Assembly: GCA_022181065.1 (NCBI GenBank)
Contig: BQMY01000095.1
Span: 1 to 56,353 of the forward strand
Length of the DNA stretch: 56,353 nucleotides
Source: Melioribacteraceae bacterium
Lineage (GTDB): Bacteria; Bacteroidota; Ignavibacteria; Ignavibacteriales; Melioribacteraceae
Direction of reading: 5' to 3'
Shown here: in pieces, positions 26,874-35,244 of the stretch
How positions within the stretch are numbered: the first letter of the stretch is position 1
How the letters are laid out: each line of letters opens with the position of its first letter
Made by a program: the position numbers and the translations under genes
Notes under the pieces: generated by a model
Seen by the model: the letters and a program-made list of their open reading frames with translations, nothing else
Told to the model about the DNA's origin: nothing
Databases searched by the model: none

Positions 26874-27335
26874 ATGCCGAAATACTGGATGGTAAAATCG
26901 GAACCGGACGTTTACTCAATCGATGATCTTAAAAAAGAAAAAACTACACACTGGGATGGAGTAAGAAATTATCAGGCTCGTAACTTTATGCGTGATGAAA
27001 TGAAGGTCGGCGACAAGGTGCTTTATTATCACAGTAATACGGATCCCGTGGGGGTAGTGGGCGTTTGCGAGGTATGCAAAGAAGGTTACCCCGATTTTAC
27101 CGCGTTTGACCCTGACGATAAACATTACGATCCCAGGAGCAAAGAGGATAAACCAACATGGATAATGGTGGATGTTAAGTTTGTTGAGAAATTTAAACGT
27201 ACCGTTTCACTCGCCGAAATCAAGGAAAATGATAATCTGCAAAATATGAAGCTCGTGCAGAGAGGGAACCGACTATCTGTCATGCCTGTTACGGAAGAGG
27301 AATATAAAGAAATTTTAAAATTGAGTAAAAAGTAG
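26874..27335 (+). CDS. EVE domain-containing protein
   Basis: This 153-residue protein is a single EVE domain, relatives of which include thymocyte nuclear protein 1. The start KYWMVKSEPDVYSIDDL and the core THWDGVRNYQARNFMRDEMKVGDKVLYYHS are diagnostic. EVE domains resemble PUA and YTH folds and bind modified nucleotides in DNA or RNA. GGAGG lies 6 bases before the ATG. It directly precedes two photolyase genes, which suggests a link to DNA damage or base modification. That link is inference. Confidence 0.9.
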   Translation: MPKYWMVKSEPDVYSIDDLKKEKTTHWDGVRNYQARNFMRDEMKVGDKVLYYHSNTDPVGVVGVCEVCKEGYPDFTAFDPDDKHYDPRSKEDKPTWIMVDVKFVEKFKRTVSLAEIKENDNLQNMKLVQRGNRLSVMPVTEEEYKEILKLSKK

Positions 27336-27337
27336 AT

Positions 27338-28825
27338 TTGAATAAGCTACAGGTAGTATTTCCGCACCAATTATTTTATGAAAAGAGCGGATTTTCGAAG
27401 GAGTACCCGATTCTTCTTTGTGAAGATCCGCTTTTTTATTTCGACAGACACTCTCCTGCCCGCTTTCACAAACAGAAACTCGTTTATCAGCGTGCGGCAA
27501 TGAAAAAATATGCCGATTATCTTGCGAATCAAGGCTACAATACTACCTGCCTGGATTATAAGTCAATTCAACATCACACCGAATACATTTTTCAGTATGC
27601 TAAAAAACAGAATATTGAAGTGATTGAATATCACGATACAGTCGATTTTCTGCTGGAAAAACGATTGAAACGGGGTGCCGGAAAGTACAATATAAAAATC
27701 ATTAAACTCCGCACTCCCAACTTTATAAACAGCTATGATGAAATAGAATCTTTTTTCAAAAACAAAAAGAAGTTCTTTCTAACAAAGTTCTACATAGAGC
27801 AGCGAAAACGTTATAACATCCTGCTCGATAAGTTTGAGCCTGTCGGTGGCAAATGGAGTTTTGATCCGGAAAACAGAAAGAAACTTCCCAAAAATATTGA
27901 AGTGCCGGATGTTTCCTTTGGAGTAAAAGATAAATACTACAAAGAAGCTGAAGAATATGTAAATCTAAACTTTCCCGATAATCCGGGTGAAATTGGTAAT
28001 GTTTATTATCCCATTGATAGAAAATCCGCACTCGAACACCTTGAAATTTTCTTCGGGCAAAGATTTAAACTCTACGGCGAATATCAGGATGCAATCGCGT
28101 CGCAATACAATTGGCTTTTTCATTCCGTTATCTCACCAATGTTGAATATAGGAATTCTAACACCTGATGAAGTTATTGCCAAAGCGGAGGAATACTACAG
28201 AAACAATCAGGATATCCCCATCAACTCTGAGGAGGGATTTATTCGTCAGATTCTAGGATGGCGAGAATTTATAAGAGGGATATACATTTCATCCGGTGTA
28301 AAGATGCGTAACAATAATTACTTTGAGCATACAAACCCGATCCGGGAATCATTTTATTCCGCAACCACGGGAATACCTCCTGTGGACGATGCGATCACGA
28401 AAGTATTGCAAACATCGTATAATCATCACATAGAAAGATTAATGATACTTGGCAATTTTATGATGTTATGCGAAATAAATCCAAATGATATTTACAAATG
28501 GTTTATGGAAATGTATATTGATTCCTACGACTGGGTGATGGTACCGAATGTATATGGTATGAGTCAGTTTACATCGGGTGGGGTAATGAGTACAAAACCA
28601 TATATCAGTTCATCCAATTACATTATTAAAATGAGCGACTATAAAAAGGGTGAATGGAGCGAGATTTGGGACGCACTCTACTGGCGCTTTATAGATAAAA
28701 ACCGGGGGAAACTTTCATCAAATCCCCGCATGAAATTTATTTTGGCTCAACACTCAAAAATGGGTGATAAATTGATAAAACACCTTGAAAAAGCGGAGAA
28801 GTTTCTAACAAACTTTACAATATAA
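27338..28825 (+). CDS. Photolyase-related protein of the FeS-BCP/CryB clade lacking the cluster cysteines
   Basis: This 495-residue protein is of the deoxyribodipyrimidine photolyase-related family, whose members such as Agrobacterium PhrB repair (6-4) photoproducts. The N-terminal antenna half begins LQVVFPHQLF. The FAD half contains QILGWREFIRGIY, NHHIERLMILGNFMML, DWVMVPNVYGMSQF and KPYISSSNYI. The family normally has CxxC plus another Cys around the MSDY...LYW segment for a [4Fe-4S] cluster. Here that segment reads MSDYKKGEWSEIWDALYW, shortened and with no Cys. The whole protein has only three Cys. The start is a TTG two bases after the EVE stop. It may be a cluster-free (6-4) photolyase or a sensor. 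Confidence 0.85.
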   Translation: MNKLQVVFPHQLFYEKSGFSKEYPILLCEDPLFYFDRHSPARFHKQKLVYQRAAMKKYADYLANQGYNTTCLDYKSIQHHTEYIFQYAKKQNIEVIEYHDTVDFLLEKRLKRGAGKYNIKIIKLRTPNFINSYDEIESFFKNKKKFFLTKFYIEQRKRYNILLDKFEPVGGKWSFDPENRKKLPKNIEVPDVSFGVKDKYYKEAEEYVNLNFPDNPGEIGNVYYPIDRKSALEHLEIFFGQRFKLYGEYQDAIASQYNWLFHSVISPMLNIGILTPDEVIAKAEEYYRNNQDIPINSEEGFIRQILGWREFIRGIYISSGVKMRNNNYFEHTNPIRESFYSATTGIPPVDDAITKVLQTSYNHHIERLMILGNFMMLCEINPNDIYKWFMEMYIDSYDWVMVPNVYGMSQFTSGGVMSTKPYISSSNYIIKMSDYKKGEWSEIWDALYWRFIDKNRGKLSSNPRMKFILAQHSKMGDKLIKHLEKAEKFLTNFTI

Positions 28826-30171
28826 TGATAAACGAAAAAAGAATTCTAAAACAGAACAAATACGAATATAAATCGGGTGCGGTGGTTTACTGGATGCAGC
28901 GTGATCAGCGAGCATTCGATAACTGGGCTTTGATATTCGCGCGTCAGCTCGCGCTTGAAAATGATGTACCGCTTTTTGTGGTATTTAATCTAGTACCCGA
29001 TTTTCTTGAAGCAACGATTCGTCAATATGGATTTATGCTCAGAGGACTGAAAGAAACAGAAGCAATACTGGCGGAGAACAATATTCCTTTTCATTTGGTA
29101 GAAGGTGATCCGACCGAAAACATACCGAATTTTGTAAATGAAATAAACGCGGGAGTGTTAGTATCCGATTTTAATCCCTTGAAAATAGTGCGAATCTGGA
29201 AAAAAGATGTGCTTGAAAAAATCTCGATTCCATACTACACTGTGGATGCCCATAACGTGGTTCCAGCCTGGGTTGTTTCTCAGAAAACAGAATTCGCGGC
29301 ATATACTATTCGCCCGAAAATCAACAAACTTCTTCCGGAATTTCTGGATGATTTTCCTGAAGATATTAGCGTACCAAAACACAACCTCGATTTCCCGGAA
29401 TTTGATCTTGATGATGTTAAATCCCGCCTTAAAATTAACTTTGAGGTTACAGAATCCGACTTTTTCAAACCCGGTACGAAAGCCGGAGCGATAACTCTGA
29501 AAAATTTTATCCGTACCAAACTGAACGATTATAATGAAAAGCGGAACGACCCGAATGAAACAGCTATCTCCGGTTTATCACCTTATTATCATTTTGGTCA
29601 GATAGCACCTCAACGCGCAGCGCTGGAAGTCAAAAATTCCGGGAAAGATGATAAATCTGTTGATGCATATCTGGAAGAATTGATAGTACGCAGGGAGCTT
29701 TCTGATAATTTTTGCCTCTACAATAAAAATTACGACTCCTTTGAAGGATTTCATGACTGGGCGCGTGCCACCTTGAATGAGCACCGTGAAGATAAGCGTG
29801 AATATATTTATACCCTCGAAGAATTTGAAAAATCAAATACTCACGATCCTCTCTGGAATGCGGCTCAATCTGAAGTAGTTAAAACCGGCAAGATGCATGG
29901 CTACATGAGGATGTACTGGGCAAAAAAAATTCTGGAATGGACTCCCTCCCCGGAAGATGCTCTTAAAATTGGAATTTACCTCAATGATAAATATCAACTC
30001 GACGGGCGTGACCCAAACGGATATGTGGGTGTTGCATGGTCAATCGGTGGAGTTCACGACCGCGCCTGGACTGAGCGTCCGGTATATGGCAAAATCCGCT
30101 ACATGAACTACAACGGTGCCAAACGCAAGTTTGATGTTCAAGGCTATATAGACAAAATTGATAGATTGTAA
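28825..30171 (+). CDS. Class II CPD deoxyribodipyrimidine photolyase
   Basis: This 448-residue protein is of the class II photolyase family, which uses blue light and FAD to split cyclobutane pyrimidine dimers. Recognisable class II blocks are VVYWMQRDQRAFDNWAL, SGLSPYYHFGQIAPQRAA, LEELIVRRELSDNF, and the C-terminal LDGRDPNGYVGVAWSIGG with KIRYMNYNGAKRKFDV. The length is typical. Its ATG shares a base with the stop of the previous photolyase gene (TAATG), so the two are translationally coupled. Together they may cover both major UV lesions. Confidence 0.92.
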   Translation: MINEKRILKQNKYEYKSGAVVYWMQRDQRAFDNWALIFARQLALENDVPLFVVFNLVPDFLEATIRQYGFMLRGLKETEAILAENNIPFHLVEGDPTENIPNFVNEINAGVLVSDFNPLKIVRIWKKDVLEKISIPYYTVDAHNVVPAWVVSQKTEFAAYTIRPKINKLLPEFLDDFPEDISVPKHNLDFPEFDLDDVKSRLKINFEVTESDFFKPGTKAGAITLKNFIRTKLNDYNEKRNDPNETAISGLSPYYHFGQIAPQRAALEVKNSGKDDKSVDAYLEELIVRRELSDNFCLYNKNYDSFEGFHDWARATLNEHREDKREYIYTLEEFEKSNTHDPLWNAAQSEVVKTGKMHGYMRMYWAKKILEWTPSPEDALKIGIYLNDKYQLDGRDPNGYVGVAWSIGGVHDRAWTERPVYGKIRYMNYNGAKRKFDVQGYIDKIDRL

Positions 30172-30290
30172 TTTTTTGCATTCCCTGCTTACAACTCCTT
30201 CTTACGAAGACGCCTTTTCCCGCTTCAATTTTTTTTACATTCGGCTTGCGACTTCAGCAGGGTGAGGTAAAGCTTATTACCAACCTCTTT

Positions 30291-30321
30291 AAAATAAAAA
30301 GGGATGGTTAATGACCATCCC
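30291..30321 (-). terminator. Rho-independent terminator of the thioester adhesin gene
   Basis: On the minus strand there is an 8-bp stem (GGGATGGT/ACCATCCC, 5-base loop), followed by a T-rich tract (complement of 30291-30300). It is placed after the stop at 30397. The stem is nearly the same as at 6194-6214 and 37503-37523. Confidence 0.82.
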
Positions 30322-30347
30322 TTTCGTGAAAATTTATAGTAGAGTAA

Positions 30348-30375
30348 GTAGAGACGGGATATATCCCGTCTTTAC
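30348..30375. repeat. GTAGAGACGGGATATATCCC palindrome
   Basis: An intact GTAGAGACGGG..CCCGTCTTTAC unit, matching the one at 11767-11796 base for base over about 27 positions. Confidence 0.75.
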
Positions 30376-30396
30376 ATGTATGAATCAAATATTATC

Positions 30397-33300
30397 TTAT
30401 TTCAACAACATCATTTTGCGAGTCATTTTAACGTTGTTACCTTCAAGCTGATAGATATAAATACCTGATGTTAATTTTTCAGCCTGGAAGCTAATTTCGT
30501 AATTACCCGCAGCAAGTTCACCATTATGAAGTTCCTGAACCATTTCACCAAGAATGTTATATACTCTCAGTACATAAGTTCCTGCTTCCTGAACACTGAA
30601 CTTAATCTTTGTGCTAGGATTGAATGGGTTAGGATAGTTCTGCTGCAACTGGTAGCTAAGGTCACCTGTAATTTCATCTTCTTTTACAGAAGTTACAAGA
30701 TCACCCACGAATACCTGACCATCACTTGTTGTAGCAATTAGCTGCTGAGTTTCCTCGTTTACATAAATACTGCTAACTTCAAATCCGTTAAGACCAATGT
30801 TGTACCACGCCATAGGATTGTTTGCTACAGGGTTTGAGGTGAATTTATAAACACCGCTTGCCCATGTGCTGACGTAGATATCATCATTTCCGTCAACGCG
30901 AACTGAATAGATGTACAATCCGCCAAGACCTGAATTTACTGAGTACCAGTTTACGTCATCATCAGAGTAGTAAACACCGCCGCCATAAGTTCCGGCGTAA
31001 ACATCATCATTACTGTTAATAGTAAGTGACCAGATGTAACGGTAACCTATACCAAGGTCAGCCCATTCTGAAGTATTAGCGTCATATTTGTAGATACCAT
31101 TATCAAAAGTACCGCAATAAACTTCGCCGGTTGAATTCATCGCAAGAGCGTGAACCGCAACAGAACCAAGCATATCATTCATTTCAGCCCAGTTTGCGCC
31201 ACCGTCGACAGATTTATAGACACCAAATCCCCAGGTACCAGCGTACATTACATCTTCATCATTAGGATCGATTAGGAATGCTCTTACATCTTTTCCGTCA
31301 AGTGCAACTTTAGTCCAGTTACCATTGTAGTCGTCAAGCATCCAGACACCATTTTCTGTACCGATGTAAAGATCACCATTCGATTTAACAACCATTGACC
31401 AGATGTAGGCGGCTGAAAGGTTATTACCAATTTCAGTCCATGTTGCGCCGTTATCCTGTGATAGTAAAGTTTTACCACCCCATGTACCAGCAACAAGGTC
31501 ATTATTTACATCTTCTGCCATAGTCCAGATGATCTGATCAACCTGAACCGCGCCAATCTGTGTCCAGTTAACATTAAGACCGCCGCCGTTTCCGCCGCCG
31601 CCATTCGGGTTAGGAATAACCTGAATCTGAACAACAATCTGACTTGCGTCGTTATTAACATTATTATCAATCTGATCCAAAGCTATAATTTCAGCAGTAT
31701 TTGGAAGATATGGATCAATTGGTACGTTACCAATAAATGGTGCGAGGTTAAACTGACCCTGACCTGTAACAGATTTCGCCATCATCTGACCATTTTGTAC
31801 ACCACTTGTAAAGTCAACAGTAGCTTTCGGCGCAAGAACAGAACCGGTTACGTCAATATTTCTGATAGTTATATTTCTTGCTCTGTAAAAGTTAAAAAGC
31901 ACATTTTCTTTAGTAGTACCGTAAACGTGAAGACCACCTTTCCACTCAATGTTGTTACCATTGATATTAACAAGAACAACTGAACCGTTTGGCGCGTTGA
32001 TTGTCAAACTCTGCTGTGCGTTGATCTGCGCGGCAGTAACATAAAATGTGTTAAGGAAAGGATCGGTACCGGTAAGAGTAAGATTAACTCCGTTAAGTTC
32101 GGTAGTACCGTTTACATTGTAAGCAGAAAGAGTCATAGACAAATTCTGCAGATAATTTTTCGCTGCGGTAAAATCAATTACTGTATCTTTTCTGATAGTA
32201 CCGTTGTTGATACTAACCTGATCACCCCAGTCTTTGAATCTTCCGTAAACAACGTTACCTGCATAAACAGCGCCGCTTCCCCAGGTCACTTTACGACCAA
32301 CGACAAATACATCTTCAGTACCGTTTGAATTAGGAAGAACCGCTCCGATAGAATAATTATCAAGAACCGCGTTACGACCAACAGCAACTTTACCTTCTGT
32401 ATCGGATGAAGGCTGAGTTAAATCTCTCCATACAAAGAGGTTATAATCACCTGCCACACCAAGTGTATAGGGAGCAGCGTTTAGTGTTGCGTAATCAACA
32501 GTTACGGTAATTTCCAAAGTTTTTGAACTGCCCGCGGCAATACTTCCAACTGTCCAAAGACCTGTGTTTTCATCATAATCATTTGCAGGATTTGAAGAAA
32601 CAAACACATATCCGTCAGGAAGAAGATCAAGAACTTCTACACCGGTTGCTTCAAAAGCACTTGGGTTTGTTACTGTAATTGTAAAAGTTATGTTGTCGCC
32701 ATCATCAGGATTAGGATCGTCAACTGATTTAGCGATTTCAAGATCAATTTCAGGAACCCACATAAATTCAACATCAACTTCTTTAGTGTCGAATTCAGGA
32801 GTTGCGAGAACAAGCTGCTGATATAGATGAGCGTTTCCATTTGTTCTTACAAAACGTGTTCCCTGAGGAATAACAACATCCGCAGAAGCGGTAATTGTTG
32901 CGTTATCATCAACATTGTGTGATAGAGTGATAACAGGTGTCTGACCATTAACATCAGTATAAACTGTTGTTGAACTTAGAACACCATCTGAAGAAGTTAC
33001 TATGGTTACCTCCGCGTTTTCAACAGGATTGTTATCATTATCATACGCTTCAACTCTGAATTCAGCGTCTGTTCCGTATGGAAGAGATTGATCAGAAACA
33101 GGAACTATATCAAGAGTATTTACCGGAGTGGTAGTACCGGCATTAGCATATGCGGCGTTCATAATATCAATCGCTCTCTGTTTAACAGTATTGTTATTAG
33201 AGATAGAGTTAATATTTAGAGAATCGCTGAAATGCCAGATCGCGCACTGTACCGCGGCTGCTTCATCCCTGTCATCCGCGAGAGCGTTGGGATTGTTTGT

Positions 33301-33648
33301 GATATGAGGAAAATGATTGTTCAAAATCCATGTAATTTGTGAGCCCGTAAAACCATCATCTTCATACTGTGTATTCCATTGAAGGTTATGACCAAGGTCA
33401 ATACAGAAGAAGTTTGCAGGGTCACCGTTAATTGTACCTGAAAAAGAACCAACATTGTAAGTTCCATTCTGCTGTAATACAGGATTAAATAATGAAATTG
33501 TTCTTGTTTTGTGCGGACCAGTTACAGTCGCAAGACTATTTGTCTTTTCATATTCTTTCTCTCCCCCGTTCGCGCCATATATAAAGGAAAATCCAAGAAG
33601 TATAAAAAGCAAAAGCGAGTAAAAATTTGTAAATCTGTTTTTTGCCAT
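30397..33648 (-). CDS. Thioester-domain, choice-of-anchor-A secreted adhesin with propeller repeats and type IX sorting domain
   Basis: This is a 1083-residue secreted protein. After a signal peptide (about 1-25), residues 60-165 resemble a thioester adhesin domain: FFCIDL supplies the Cys (C82) and VQCAIWHF the Gln (Q134). Next come an invasin-like Ig domain (about 175-275) and a DUF11-type domain (about 300-385: LEIAKSVDDPNPDDGD). A choice-of-anchor-A domain follows (about 395-640: DYNLFVWRDL, VAVGRNAVLDNYSIG, VTGSVLAPKATVDF). After it come five to six propeller-like repeats (about 690-985) and a type IX sorting domain (NYPNPFNPSTKI). The ATG follows GGAGAGAC. The thioester could form a covalent bond to a host or matrix amine. 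That is family knowledge, not shown here. Confidence 0.85.
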   Translation of the reverse strand: MAKNRFTNFYSLLLFILLGFSFIYGANGGEKEYEKTNSLATVTGPHKTRTISLFNPVLQQNGTYNVGSFSGTINGDPANFFCIDLGHNLQWNTQYEDDGFTGSQITWILNNHFPHITNNPNALADDRDEAAAVQCAIWHFSDSLNINSISNNNTVKQRAIDIMNAAYANAGTTTPVNTLDIVPVSDQSLPYGTDAEFRVEAYDNDNNPVENAEVTIVTSSDGVLSSTTVYTDVNGQTPVITLSHNVDDNATITASADVVIPQGTRFVRTNGNAHLYQQLVLATPEFDTKEVDVEFMWVPEIDLEIAKSVDDPNPDDGDNITFTITVTNPSAFEATGVEVLDLLPDGYVFVSSNPANDYDENTGLWTVGSIAAGSSKTLEITVTVDYATLNAAPYTLGVAGDYNLFVWRDLTQPSSDTEGKVAVGRNAVLDNYSIGAVLPNSNGTEDVFVVGRKVTWGSGAVYAGNVVYGRFKDWGDQVSINNGTIRKDTVIDFTAAKNYLQNLSMTLSAYNVNGTTELNGVNLTLTGTDPFLNTFYVTAAQINAQQSLTINAPNGSVVLVNINGNNIEWKGGLHVYGTTKENVLFNFYRARNITIRNIDVTGSVLAPKATVDFTSGVQNGQMMAKSVTGQGQFNLAPFIGNVPIDPYLPNTAEIIALDQIDNNVNNDASQIVVQIQVIPNPNGGGGNGGGLNVNWTQIGAVQVDQIIWTMAEDVNNDLVAGTWGGKTLLSQDNGATWTEIGNNLSAAYIWSMVVKSNGDLYIGTENGVWMLDDYNGNWTKVALDGKDVRAFLIDPNDEDVMYAGTWGFGVYKSVDGGANWAEMNDMLGSVAVHALAMNSTGEVYCGTFDNGIYKYDANTSEWADLGIGYRYIWSLTINSNDDVYAGTYGGGVYYSDDDVNWYSVNSGLGGLYIYSVRVDGNDDIYVSTWASGVYKFTSNPVANNPMAWYNIGLNGFEVSSIYVNEETQQLIATTSDGQVFVGDLVTSVKEDEITGDLSYQLQQNYPNPFNPSTKIKFSVQEAGTYVLRVYNILGEMVQELHNGELAAGNYEISFQAEKLTSGIYIYQLEGNNVKMTRKMMLLK

Positions 33649-33965
33649 TGTCTCTCCAGTTAAATTAGTAATCCTAAGTTAAATTAATAACCTTTAAAGT
33701 CTTGTAAAAATTAGAACAATAATTTTGTCACAGATTATGTTACAAAACACCTATTGTCTTTAGACTATTTTTCTTGATACAAAGGTAATCATATAGTAGT
33801 CAATAAAGTGTGACATAATCGACAAAACCCGTGTTTTACTCGACAAAGTCTCATTAATTTGTGATAGAAGACAAAATGTATCTTAAATACACACTACAGC
33901 ATACTCTTATATTATCGATTTAATTTTATATATCTTTAGTCTTCAATCTTGGAAATCTTAAATTT
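33649..33965 (-). promoter_or_regulatory. Promoter region of the thioester adhesin gene
   Basis: There is no gene in these 317 bases. An inverted pair, ATTATGTTAC (33734-33743) and GTGACATAAT (33810-33819), and two TCGACAAA sites lie upstream of the adhesin ATG. They may be regulator sites. No sigma motif is clear enough to place. Confidence 0.35.
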
Positions 33966-35027
33966 TTACTTTTTCTTTTTTGTCAATTCGCCAAAATTGA
34001 ATTTCTTCTGCCTTGCTTTCCACTTTTCTCTTGCTAACTGCTGCATATTTGCAACTGTATCCTTTTCATCAACTATTTCAAGACCAAGCATTGTTTCAAT
34101 TACATCTTCCATAGTAACAATACCGTCAAAACCTCCATGCTCATCAATAATCAAAGCTATGTGTTCCTTATGTTCCAACAGTTTTTCCCAAAGAGTAAAT
34201 AATTCAACGGTATTGGGTAGTGTGAGAATATCCCGCCTGAATAAATCAAGAGTCATTGTGTGATTATCCTCTGCAAGTTTTTCCATAACGGTTCTTCTCA
34301 AAACGTATCCGGTAATATTTTCTTCGTTATTATTATAAACAGGAATTCTCGAAAAGTTCAGATACTTCTTTGCATCCAGAAACTCATCGAGCTTCATCGA
34401 CTGATCAGCAACCGCTACAACTACGCGAGGCGTCATTATATCAGAAACTTTCACATTCTTGAGCTGGAGGATATTATTAATTACTTTGAATTCGTTTTCG
34501 GAAAAAACTCCTTCTTCAGCGCCAATTGTTGCCAGAGCCGCGATTTCATCTCTGTTAGTAGTTTTTTCATTTGATGATTTTGAGATCAGTTTTGTTATTC
34601 GGGAAGAAAGTATTACAAGCGGATAAGTGGAATATATCGTAAACTTGATTAGTGCAGAGGTAATAAAAGTTAAATTCCTCCAATACCTTGCCCCAATAGT
34701 TTTGGGTATTATTTCAGTAAAAACCAGTATCAACAGAGTTAAAACAGCCGATACTAATCCGAAATAAACTTCCCCGAATATTTTCACAGCCTCTGCACCA
34801 ACCCCCGCCGCACCAATTGTGTGCGCTACTGTATTGAGGGTTAGTATTGCGGAAAGTGATTTGTCAATATCAGTTTTCAGATCTATAAAGGAGTCTGCCC
34901 ATTTATATCCCTTTTCCTTTTTTACCATCAAAAAAGATTTCGGAGTTGAGAGCAAAACCGACTCCATTATTGAGCAAGCAAAAGAGACAACGAGCGCTAA
35001 AAACAAGTATAATAAAAGTAATATCAT
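33966..35027 (-). CDS. CNNM (DUF21) transmembrane and CBS-pair protein
   Basis: This 353-residue membrane protein has a CNNM/DUF21 domain with three to four hydrophobic segments in residues 1-160 (SIMESVLLSTPKSF, LVFTEIIPKTIGARY). A CBS pair follows at about 195-330 (VSDIMTPRVVVAVAD, HIALIIDEHGGFDGIVTMEDVIETMLGLEI). Relatives include CorC/HlyC and CNNM proteins, linked to magnesium or cobalt transport. The usual C-terminal CorC_HlyC domain is missing. Instead there is a short basic tail, so this is a shortened form. It is convergent with no neighbour and is separated by 217 bases from the choice-of-anchor-I gene, which is transcribed the other way. Confidence 0.88.
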   Translation of the reverse strand: MILLLLYLFLALVVSFACSIMESVLLSTPKSFLMVKKEKGYKWADSFIDLKTDIDKSLSAILTLNTVAHTIGAAGVGAEAVKIFGEVYFGLVSAVLTLLILVFTEIIPKTIGARYWRNLTFITSALIKFTIYSTYPLVILSSRITKLISKSSNEKTTNRDEIAALATIGAEEGVFSENEFKVINNILQLKNVKVSDIMTPRVVVAVADQSMKLDEFLDAKKYLNFSRIPVYNNNEENITGYVLRRTVMEKLAEDNHTMTLDLFRRDILTLPNTVELFTLWEKLLEHKEHIALIIDEHGGFDGIVTMEDVIETMLGLEIVDEKDTVANMQQLAREKWKARQKKFNFGELTKKKK

Positions 35028-35244
35028 TCCGGTGTTCGTTTATTTATGTACGGACAATATAATCTGTAAACCGATAAATCCCTATGCAAGTTTATTAAAT
35101 CAATAAAATTTTACTGTTATATACATTTTTATCAAATTTTTATAAACCATACCAACCTTAACACTCTCTTAATAACAGGTTAACATATCCTTAATAATTG
35201 ATTTTTATTTTGCGTTGAAAACCATAAACCATAAGGAGTTTTAA

